Below, piece after piece: positions 1 through 6,292 of a stretch of 10,375 nucleotides of DNA. Source of the DNA: Planctomycetaceae bacterium (GTDB taxonomy: Bacteria; Planctomycetota; Planctomycetia; Pirellulales; Thermoguttaceae); contig JAISQS010000302.1 in the NCBI GenBank assembly GCA_031274045.1, positions 1 to 10,375 of the forward strand. Reading direction: 5' to 3'. A program made the translations under genes and the position numbers. Below the pieces are notes generated by a model. The model was given only the letters and a program-made list of their open reading frames with translations. It searched no databases and had not been told where the DNA came from. The first letter of the stretch is position 1, and the number at the start of each line of letters is the position of its first letter.

Positions 1-207
1 GGAGGCGCATGTTATGTAGAAAATGCTAATGCACCAACTGCGATAGTATGTAGCTTTTGGTCGACGTGTGGAAATCTAACAGTTCGCCCCAATGTGGAAT
101 ACGCATCTGGGCAAACTGCAATTAGTATTCCATGTGCGACAGGTGCTTCTTGTAAATATACAGGAGTTTCCGGTACTGCTTGTAGTGGTAGTACTGTTTA
201 TGAATAA
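1..207 (+). CDS. C-terminal end of a cysteine-rich protein (5' end outside window)
   Basis: Frame 1 is open from the first base to a TAA at 205-207, giving 68 residues with no stop. The fragment has six cysteines (residues 4, 17, 23, 45, 51 and 61 of the visible part) in a Gly/Ser/Thr/Ala-rich, lysine-poor sequence that ends STVYE. This composition suggests a secreted or surface domain held by disulfides rather than a cytoplasmic enzyme. I do not recognise the family. A long inverted repeat follows 14 bases after the stop and may end the transcript. The next gene in the same direction starts 292 bases downstream and is probably a separate unit. The N-terminus, any signal peptide and the full length cannot be seen. 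Confidence 0.6.
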   Translation, partial: GGACYVENANAPTAIVCSFWSTCGNLTVRPNVEYASGQTAISIPCATGASCKYTGVSGTACSGSTVYE

Positions 208-221
208 GATAACTAGCTTGG

Positions 222-321
222 GGGTGCCTCTAAAATTCAATTTTACAATTTTTTGCTATTAAGGATAATGTAAGGACTTACAGGTGATTTTTTGTTGAAT
301 ATTGAATTTTTAGAGGTGCCC
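222..321 (+). terminator. Long inverted repeat, possible terminator or 3' UTR stem
   Basis: The left arm at 222-241 (GGGTGCCTCTAAAATTCAAT) pairs with the right arm at 301-321. The stem is 20 base pairs with one bulged T (307), and the loop is about 59 nt. Two of the pairs (225-318 and 226-317) are U-G and G-U, so the stem is complete in + strand RNA but would carry two A/C mismatches in minus strand RNA. The loop contains a smaller hairpin, TGTAAG-GA-CTTACA. Only a weak T-rich stretch follows. It sits just after the cysteine-rich gene, which fits a 3' end structure. It could also be a dispersed repeat. Confidence 0.45.
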
Positions 322-499
322 TTTGTTTGTTGGACAATGATTAATTCACTACTATTGATTTCATTAATTATGACTATATCATTTTATGAGTTAACACCGT
401 AAATTAAAGGTTTTGAATAAATCAGAATAGTTAAAGTTATTAATAGAACCATGTACTAATGTATGTTTCGATAAATTTACAGTTAATTGGAGTTTAAGA

Positions 500-1630
500 A
501 TGAAAAGATGTTTGTTATTATTTTTGGTATTTGTTTTTTTGGGCAACACAATATTATGCGGAGAACAGCCGCCTGATTTGGACAAGATAATTGTTGCTCT
601 TGAACAAACGAAAAAAAGTATTTTTGACAATGAGTCTCTTTTTTTAAGATATGACAGGTTAGGTTGTGAAGATTTACTTCGCTCACAATTTAGCGGCGGT
701 GATATTCCTGTTAAATGGGAATTGGCATGGAAGAAAGATAAATTTTATGCAAAAAGAACATATTGTCCGACAGATGCCCAAAAAAAGGATAACAGCGTAA
801 TAATTACGGAGGAGCCATCTGTGTTGATTTTGAAAAATAGAAAACTCCTTAATTGGAGTAAGGGATTTTCGAAATGTGATATAGAGATATTTTCCGGTTT
901 TGTAACACTCAATTTAATTAAAGAATGGACAATTTTTGAATTTTTGGGATATAACGTTGCGGAAAAAATTCTCACTACATCCGGCAATGACTATCAAAAA
1001 ACATGCGAACAAACAAAAGACGAACCTGCTTTTTATTTCCTTTCTTTGCCTTATCTGCCGGAAACGCTCCGTGAACACCAGACCGATTATCACATTAAAC
1101 CCACAAGAGACAATATCGATAATCATCTTTGTTGGGTAATTGGACGGACTAGCAGTGATACGATATGGATCGATGATAATTTTAGAATTAGGAAAAGATT
1201 GCTATATGATCAATTGTATAAAAATAGTATCAAGTATGTAATTAATTATCGGGATCATAGAGAGATAAAACCAAACATTTGGATTCCTTTAACGCTATCC
1301 ATTGATATCTATGCAAATCCGTTTGTCGAACCAGAAGTCAATTGGGGTAAAGTTGCCAAGCGGTGGACAATTAAAATATCCGAATTTGAGATCAATCAAG
1401 TGCCGGATAATTTATTTGATGTTACGCCCGACGTAGGTACCCTTGTACAAGATTTTGACAAAAATGAAAGATATAGAATTGTGAAGAAAGGTTCTGACCC
1501 GTTTGCCGGACCGATTGCTCAAGGTATAACGGCGAATCGTTATGTGGTGTATCGTGCAATATTCATTACGTTGGGCAGTTTCTTGATCTTACTTTATTTT
1601 TGGTTGAAATTTAGAGAGAGGCGGGAATGA
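500..1630 (+). CDS. Secreted, C-terminally membrane-anchored protein of unknown function
   Basis: 376 residues. The start is supported by GGAG at 489-492, seven bases before the ATG. Residues 1-20 form a hydrophobic signal sequence (MKRCLLLFLVFVFLGNTILC); Cys20 is followed by Gly-Glu, but the preceding residues do not make a good lipobox. The bulk (about 25-345) is hydrophilic with many aromatics and mixed beta character, including IWIDDNFRIRKRLLYD and PNIWIPLTLSIDIY. Such 'sugar-coated' strand patterns are typical of planctomycete proteins annotated as LolA-like outer membrane lipoprotein-sorting or DUF-type beta proteins; this is only a resemblance. Residues 351-369 are a transmembrane helix followed by basic FRERRE, giving an outside-facing body. 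The stop overlaps the next start (ATGA), so the two genes are translationally coupled and probably act together. No catalytic motif was recognised. Confidence 0.85.
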   Translation: MKRCLLLFLVFVFLGNTILCGEQPPDLDKIIVALEQTKKSIFDNESLFLRYDRLGCEDLLRSQFSGGDIPVKWELAWKKDKFYAKRTYCPTDAQKKDNSVIITEEPSVLILKNRKLLNWSKGFSKCDIEIFSGFVTLNLIKEWTIFEFLGYNVAEKILTTSGNDYQKTCEQTKDEPAFYFLSLPYLPETLREHQTDYHIKPTRDNIDNHLCWVIGRTSSDTIWIDDNFRIRKRLLYDQLYKNSIKYVINYRDHREIKPNIWIPLTLSIDIYANPFVEPEVNWGKVAKRWTIKISEFEINQVPDNLFDVTPDVGTLVQDFDKNERYRIVKKGSDPFAGPIAQGITANRYVVYRAIFITLGSFLILLYFWLKFRERRE

Positions 1631-2271
1631 GAATTTTGTTTGTTATTTTCTTGACGTTATTTCTTGTAACAAAAATATATTTTGTCATTGTTGCGGATGA
1701 GTCAAAATTAGCACCAAATATTACAGACGAGACTTGGGATTGGATGCCCGAATGGCGGGATCGGGCGGATTGTGGACCTAATGCTCTTTATGTTTTGATG
1801 AAATTGGAAGGGTGTAATGTTACGCTTGAGCAGGTCAAGAATCTTGTACCGCTTGATCCGGTTAAAGGGTGTTCGATGGAGTCATTGATTCACGCTTCTG
1901 AAAAGCTCGGCTTTCCGGTCGAGGCGAGATTTGCTAAACCGAGCGATATTTCCAAAATTCCGCGACCATTTATTTTGCATGGAATCACCAGTCAAGAAAA
2001 AAATATCGGGCATTTTGTTGTTGTCGTCGATTTTGACAAGAAGAAAAATATTTACGCGTTGATTGATCCGATTCGTGAGACTTATGGTTGGAATCCGGAA
2101 TCGTCTCTACTTTATGGTTACAGCGGTTATATTCTTATTCCGTGCTATCCGAGTATTAGAAAATGGAATATCATTTCGGGACTGGCATTAATAATTTGCG
2201 GAATCGGTGTTTTGATAATTGTTTATCGGAAAAAAAGAAAAAAACTTAACGCAACATTCGTCACTCATTAA
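1627..2271 (+). CDS. C39-like cysteine peptidase, membrane anchored
   Basis: 214 residues. The ATG at 1627 overlaps the previous stop, with a purine-rich GAGAGAGGCGGGA in front. Residues 1-23 are a signal or N-terminal membrane segment. The peptidase C39 pattern follows: DCGPNALYVLMKL with the probable nucleophile Cys49, NIGHFVVVVDF with His129, and ALIDP with Asp147. Residues 182-200 form a second hydrophobic helix followed by RKKRKK. The domain is single, without the transporter parts of ABC-type bacteriocin exporters. The glutamine usually found about six residues before the cysteine in C39 peptidases is not seen (the region reads PEWRDRADC), so activity should not be assumed. The orientation places the domain on the outer face of the cytoplasmic membrane. 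Its partner is the coupled upstream gene; no double-glycine leader peptide is encoded in this window. Confidence 0.85.
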   Translation: MRILFVIFLTLFLVTKIYFVIVADESKLAPNITDETWDWMPEWRDRADCGPNALYVLMKLEGCNVTLEQVKNLVPLDPVKGCSMESLIHASEKLGFPVEARFAKPSDISKIPRPFILHGITSQEKNIGHFVVVVDFDKKKNIYALIDPIRETYGWNPESSLLYGYSGYILIPCYPSIRKWNIISGLALIICGIGVLIIVYRKKRKKLNATFVTH

Positions 2272-2455
2272 AAGAGTTTTTGCAAAACATATCCGCAACT
2301 GGTAACCGATTTTCCTTTCCTTTAATAACCAACGAAGTTCCACTGTTATACGCCTTTATCCCATTATTGTTTGAGCCGTTGGTGAAGTTTCAATAATTTG
2401 TCGTAAAACCTGCTTGTTTTTTCGTGTTAACATATCAATAAGAAACTACAAAAGA

Positions 2456-2471
2456 ACCTTTGAGTAAAGGT
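2456..2471. terminator. Short perfect hairpin in convergent gap
   Basis: ACCTTT-GAGT-AAAGGT forms a perfect 6-bp stem with a 4-nt loop. Read on the minus strand it is followed by TCTTTTG, so it could end transcription of the YbhN-like gene about 70 bases after its stop. The stem is AT-rich and short. Confidence 0.3.
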
Positions 2472-2482
2472 CAATGGACATC

Positions 2483-2525
2483 ATTCGTGCGTCTCTTTTT
2501 TTTGTATTGCATTAGCGCAACGAAT
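2483..2525. terminator. Imperfect stem-loop after the YbhN-like gene
   Basis: ATTCGTGCG (2483-2491) pairs with CGC-ACGAAT (2516-2525) with one bulged A, giving a 9-bp stem around a 24-nt loop that contains a run of T. It ends 13 bases from the stop of the minus-strand gene at 2539. It may be a 3' end structure, but the loop is large and there is no T-tail on the minus strand. Confidence 0.3.
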
Positions 2526-2538
2526 AATATTTTGCTCT

Positions 2539-3555
2539 TTATGGTTTTTTGAACATTGCGGCTGCGACGAATAGTTCTACTAGAATTGATACGGCTCTTT
2601 GTATTCCGGCGACAACAATAGCATACGAAGTTGCGAGTGTACTTGCATCTAAATTGCTCATTTCTTTTGCCAAAAAATATTCTTCAAAGTACATCGTTAA
2701 AACCATTGCTAATACAAAATCCCGCACCCCAATTCCACCCGGCATCATCAACACAAACCCCAACACAACCGAAAACGATGCCGCCAACGTGAACCTCGCC
2801 AACGGCGCACCGCCGCTAGAAAACAACGGCTCCGTCTCAATACCAATCCCATTGATCGCCCCCCACAAACTCAACCCCAAAAAAATCCACGTTACCGCAG
2901 TTAAACCAAACCCAACCGCAAGCGTCCTAAAACTTAGACCGAGCATTTTTTGTTCAACATCAACTTCCTTTTGACTGACACCGAATTTTTTTGCCAAACC
3001 GACTAATCTTTTTGTCAACATGCGAAACACCGGCGGAATGATCGGTAAACCGGCACCCACCGCCATACCTACCGCAAGAAGCATCAACCACACGCCATTC
3101 TCCATGCCGCGAAACCACACCAACACAATCAACGCCGAAAGAATCGCCCCGCTCGACATCATCGTCAACGTCTCAAGAAACACCGCCGCAGCCGCTACAC
3201 TCGCACTCGTCCGCGAATGATCAAGCAACCCGCTACGCAATATGACTACCACCGCCTTGCCCGGAACATACTTGCCAAGATGACCGATATAATACGCACG
3301 AATCGATTCATAAATGCCCGGACGTTGACCAAGAGAAATCATCGAATAACGCCAAAACAACGACGTTGGAATATACGCCAAAAAATAAAACACCGCCGAA
3401 AGAACCAACCAATAATAATTAGCTTGCCACTCAATCTCACTTATCTTACTCCACGATTTATTCAACTCCCAAATAACCCAAACAACAACCGCCAAAAAAA
3501 TCAATACCTTGATCGCAACAACCACCAAACGTTTTGTATTATATTGTGACATCAT
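2539..3555 (-). CDS. UPF0104/YbhN-like (LPG synthase transmembrane domain) membrane protein
   Basis: 338 residues with about seven or eight hydrophobic segments along the whole length (first at about 9-29, next at 46-66, last at about 305-334). Family marks are GHLGKYVPGKAVVVILRSGLL (91-111, shown here because it is the hallmark loop), a glycine-rich stretch MPGGIGVRDF (271-280) and a terminal hydrophobic QRAVSILVELF. These match the flippase-like / lysylphosphatidylglycerol synthase TM domain family (PF03706, TIGR00374), the membrane part of MprF without the synthetase domain. Related proteins are thought to move lipids or lipid-linked groups; the substrate here is unknown. The start ATGATG at 3555 has no visible Shine-Dalgarno. 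It lies 97 bases downstream of the GH28-like gene in the same direction, so co-transcription is plausible. Codon choice changes sharply near 2700: GTG/GTT/TTG/GCG upstream, GTC/GTA/CTA/GCA/GCC in the last 50 codons. Confidence 0.9.
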   Translation of the reverse strand: MMSQYNTKRLVVVAIKVLIFLAVVVWVIWELNKSWSKISEIEWQANYYWLVLSAVFYFLAYIPTSLFWRYSMISLGQRPGIYESIRAYYIGHLGKYVPGKAVVVILRSGLLDHSRTSASVAAAAVFLETLTMMSSGAILSALIVLVWFRGMENGVWLMLLAVGMAVGAGLPIIPPVFRMLTKRLVGLAKKFGVSQKEVDVEQKMLGLSFRTLAVGFGLTAVTWIFLGLSLWGAINGIGIETEPLFSSGGAPLARFTLAASFSVVLGFVLMMPGGIGVRDFVLAMVLTMYFEEYFLAKEMSNLDASTLATSYAIVVAGIQRAVSILVELFVAAAMFKKP

Positions 3556-3652
3556 AAAAAATTTGTTTATATTTATCGGTAACTACACAAATTCAGATCA
3601 CCACATCGGCAATCTCCAAACAAAAACTTTTTCAACTGCTTGTTTCTTATTT

Positions 3653-5023
3653 TTACTTTTGATCTATTTCGCCCTTGATTTCAAGTATTTTTCCTCTGTT
3701 TATAATTGCGTTTGAGACGTTGCCTCGCGTTTGGACGTTGTCGAATATGATTCGTTCGACTGTGCCTTCGTTTCTTATCAATGGTAAATTAACGTCTGTT
3801 TTGTTTTCTTGTAGAACATCGCGCAGACTCAAATTTCGCACGACCGCGCCTTTGCCTATCGTGATGAGTTCTCTTGTTCCTGCCAAAAATTCGCGTCTTG
3901 TGATGTTTGAAAATTTTATGTTGTCTACGGTCATGCCTCTTTGTATGAAGAAGAATTCTCGTTTTTTGCGTTGTTCTTCCCACCACATGAACGGCTTGCG
4001 TGCTAACTCTTCGGCGGTATATCTGTCCTCTTCTTTTTCTGTCCCCTTCTCTTTCATCTGCCAATTTGGTTGCGGCAACATGTTCGGATTTATTTGTCTT
4101 GCAACATGGACGTTGTCAATCGTTACATCCTCGATCAATTTCAACTCGCTCTTCTCTATTCCAAAATGCGTAAATGAAATTACATTGATTCGGAATGAGC
4201 CGAAAATATTTGAGATATGAACTCTTTTTATCGGACTTCCGCCTGATAAAAAACGCACTGCCGTAAAACCATTCGACGCATACAAACCGTCTATCCGCAC
4301 ATCCGAAATCTCCCCAAACGACGGCTCAAACATCGGTTGATCATCTGCGTTTAACGCCACCATATCGTCGTTTGTGTTCCCTTTGAGATTCTGAATAAAC
4401 CCTTCGCTGCTTGGTCCTTTGACATGAATTCCATCCTCATTCCATAACTCACAATTGTAATCAAACACAATATCCTTAACTGTGAACTTACGTACTTTCG
4501 CAAGATGCGCCCCAAACGTTTCGGGGTCTTTGATCGTCAAACCCTCAAGCCAAAGATTCTCAACATTCATCAGAAAAATTGCATTGCCCATGTATTTTTT
4601 CAAGCCGCCTTGACCGCGATCTCCTTTGCGGTAATCACAAGTTTGATTCAAATTATTGCCATCCCAAATACCGCCGATAATACGTATATTTTTGTTACCT
4701 TCTTCTGTCTCCTTGCCGTCGTTTGTGAGTAAATAATCACAAGCACCATCGGCAAGACGAATCGTCGTCTGCGGATCAAGACGAAGCGTCTGATCAGAAT
4801 GAATCACCAAAGCTTTTTTGATCAAATAACATCGCTTCGGCTCCGGCAAATAAACATGCTTTGCCCCAGAGTCAAGCCTTGCCTGTATCGCCGCAGCATC
4901 GTCAACAACCCCATCACCAACAAGCAACGGCAACACCGACTCCTGCGATAACAACAACCCATGCACAAAAAAACTCTGCACAAAAAATAATACACCAAAC
5001 ACAACACACAAAATTATACGCAT
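3653..5023 (-). CDS. Secreted GH28-like / pectate-lyase-fold beta-helix protein
   Basis: 456 residues. ATG at 5023 has GTGAGG in front (5031-5036, 7-base gap). Residues 1-26 are a signal peptide. GDGVVDDAAAIQARLDSG (36-53) is the N-terminal hallmark of GH28 and pectate-lyase-superfamily right-handed beta-helix proteins. Repeated rungs follow (NIRIIGGIWDGN, NLWLEGLTIKDP, KFTVKDIVFDYN, RVHISNIFG). WNEDGIHVKG (194-203) and NDDMVALNADD (218-228) resemble the NTDG and DD catalytic motifs of polygalacturonases, giving Asp197, Asp219/Asp220 and Asp227/Asp228 as acid candidates. The usual G-H-G and R-I-K motifs are not clear, so the substrate could be another polyuronide or glycan and even the reaction (hydrolase or lyase) is open. 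A 300-360 insertion is charged (EKGTEKEEDRY, MWWEEQRKKRE). It sits between the DUF1559 genes and the YbhN-like gene, all in one direction. Its coding strand is G/T-rich in the 5' part and A/C-rich beyond about 4200. Confidence 0.87.
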   Translation of the reverse strand: MRIILCVVFGVLFFVQSFFVHGLLLSQESVLPLLVGDGVVDDAAAIQARLDSGAKHVYLPEPKRCYLIKKALVIHSDQTLRLDPQTTIRLADGACDYLLTNDGKETEEGNKNIRIIGGIWDGNNLNQTCDYRKGDRGQGGLKKYMGNAIFLMNVENLWLEGLTIKDPETFGAHLAKVRKFTVKDIVFDYNCELWNEDGIHVKGPSSEGFIQNLKGNTNDDMVALNADDQPMFEPSFGEISDVRIDGLYASNGFTAVRFLSGGSPIKRVHISNIFGSFRINVISFTHFGIEKSELKLIEDVTIDNVHVARQINPNMLPQPNWQMKEKGTEKEEDRYTAEELARKPFMWWEEQRKKREFFFIQRGMTVDNIKFSNITRREFLAGTRELITIGKGAVVRNLSLRDVLQENKTDVNLPLIRNEGTVERIIFDNVQTRGNVSNAIINRGKILEIKGEIDQK

Positions 5024-5066
5024 TTTTTTACCTCACTATTTTTAACATACACTTTTTTTAGGGAAT

Positions 5067-5112
5067 ACCAAATAAACGAAATTTTACTATCAGCTCGTTT
5101 CGTTTATTTGGT
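5067..5112 (-). terminator. 15-bp perfect inverted repeat between DUF1559 A and the GH28-like gene
   Basis: ACCAAATAAACGAAA (5067-5081) and its exact complement TTTCGTTTATTTGGT (5098-5112) enclose a 16-nt loop. It lies 41 bases after the stop of DUF1559 A and about 30 bases before the GTGAGG ribosome binding site of the next gene. A T-rich tail (TCTTTTTCGTCT) is present only on the + strand, where no gene ends, so it is not a textbook terminator for the minus strand. It may be a terminator of other type, an RNA-stabilising stem or an attenuator. Confidence 0.5.
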
Positions 5113-5152
5113 CTTTTTCGTCTGCTTCGTATCTCAAAAAACATCATCTCAT

Positions 5153-6136
5153 TTACGGCATGGTTACTGTTTCGCCGCCTCTTGAAGAGAGAATTGCTTG
5201 CCAAACGGAATGCGCAATCGAGTCGGGTATCAATCTAACTCCGCCGTCGCACAAGCTGACATTGACTCCGCCCGGGTGATTGCTTCTTGCGCCGATCTGT
5301 ACTTGTGACGGCACTGTTACAGCTGCGCACGGATATTTTTTATACAGGCTGTTTGTCGGGTCTGTTGTTCCTGCCATGCACACTCGTACATTGTCGGGAC
5401 TTTTGGAATTCGGACCGATGATCGACATGCAGCCGGGCGAATATTCGTCATTTAAAATATCGCCGCGTGCATCGGGTATCGTGTTGTTACTATTGTTCGT
5501 GACAATTAACAACTCGGAAATACACGCTGTATTCGATAAACCGTCGGATATAGATTTCAATTTGAAAACATGAGCAACGCCAAACGGCGCACCTCTAGGA
5601 TCACTACCCGCAGTATGAAGAGGACTATTTCCCATATTGACTACATAATTTCCTAATACTCGTCTGTATGAGACATCTTTTCCGTGTTCTGCGCCGGGTT
5701 TATCCGATGGACAATAGTATGTAGGAAGCCGCGTTTGATAAGTTGACAAGTTGTTTCCTTGATAAAAATGTTGCCCAAAGTTATACTTCGCGAACAGCGG
5801 CTCCTGCTCGACAAATGGCCACAATTCTGTCGGCCACGAAATTCTCTGATACGTTTTGCCGTTCTCAACAGCTCTACCGCTGATGCAGGCTCCAATACTT
5901 AACCAACCATCTTTGGCATCAGCGTGAACATGTGTTGAGAGTGTCCATTGTTTTATGTGGTTTGAGCACTTCATGCGTCTTGACGCTTCGCGCGCTGCTT
6001 GGACAGCGGGCAAAAGAATCGCAATCAGCACCCCAATAATCGCTATCACAACAAGCAACTCAACAAGCGTAAACCCCAAAAATCTCGCCAAACAAAATTG
6101 ATCCGCAGACGAATTTTGTACGATAATCTTTTTCAT
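5153..6136 (-). CDS. DUF1559 prepilin-like protein A
   Basis: 327 residues. ATG at 6136 has AGGAG at 6146-6150 with a 9-base gap. The leader (residues 1-21) ends in Gly21 before FTLVELLVVIAIIG, with Glu26 at +5, the prepilin peptidase and methylation signal; the helix 22-45 runs into LLPAVQAAREASRRMKCSNH, which is diagnostic of DUF1559 (SBP_bac_10). The C-terminal H-X9-DG motif is present: His287, then DG at 297-298 in SNHPGGVNVSLCDGG, followed by VWQAILSSRGGE. Members are pseudopilin-like proteins of the planctomycete envelope, present in very many copies per genome; the exact role is unknown. Length is normal for the family. The next gene downstream is a secreted GH28-like protein, a common planctomycete setting. 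Confidence 0.95.
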   Translation of the reverse strand: MKKIIVQNSSADQFCLARFLGFTLVELLVVIAIIGVLIAILLPAVQAAREASRRMKCSNHIKQWTLSTHVHADAKDGWLSIGACISGRAVENGKTYQRISWPTELWPFVEQEPLFAKYNFGQHFYQGNNLSTYQTRLPTYYCPSDKPGAEHGKDVSYRRVLGNYVVNMGNSPLHTAGSDPRGAPFGVAHVFKLKSISDGLSNTACISELLIVTNNSNNTIPDARGDILNDEYSPGCMSIIGPNSKSPDNVRVCMAGTTDPTNSLYKKYPCAAVTVPSQVQIGARSNHPGGVNVSLCDGGVRLIPDSIAHSVWQAILSSRGGETVTMP

Positions 6137-6158
6137 AATTTTTTTCTCCTGATTAGTA

Positions 6159-6197
6159 ACTTCTAAAATATTCTCAGTGATTTTTTATTTTAGAAGT
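6159..6197. other. 12-bp perfect inverted repeat upstream of DUF1559 A
   Basis: ACTTCTAAAATA (6159-6170) and TATTTTAGAAGT (6186-6197) form a perfect stem with a 15-nt loop. It is 96 bases after the stop of DUF1559 B and just before the AGGAG of DUF1559 A. There is no T-tail on the minus strand. It may be a terminator between the two genes, a processing site or an operator. Confidence 0.45.
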
Positions 6198-6292
6198 ATA
6201 GTGATAATTGTTTTTTGATTTATTGAAACGATAAACGGGCATGTCGAAAACGAATCGGCATTAACAACCCTTTTTGCTTTGAGTAAGTAATG

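Larger units (their letters stand above)
2272..2538. other. Intergenic gap between convergent genes
   Basis: This AT-rich gap lies between the 3' ends of the peptidase gene (+) and the YbhN-like gene (-). It holds two weak stem-loops, listed separately, and no convincing open reading frame or canonical T-tailed terminator. Confidence 0.6.

Noticed and set aside
2549..2974. 141-residue open frame on the + strand opposite the YbhN-like gene
   Set aside because: It is antisense to a clear membrane protein and exists because the minus strand lacks A/C codons there; Asn/Pro/Thr-rich, no start signal.
3675..4220. 181-residue open frame on the + strand opposite the GH28-like gene
   Set aside because: Antisense shadow of a well-supported beta-helix gene; no ribosome binding site.
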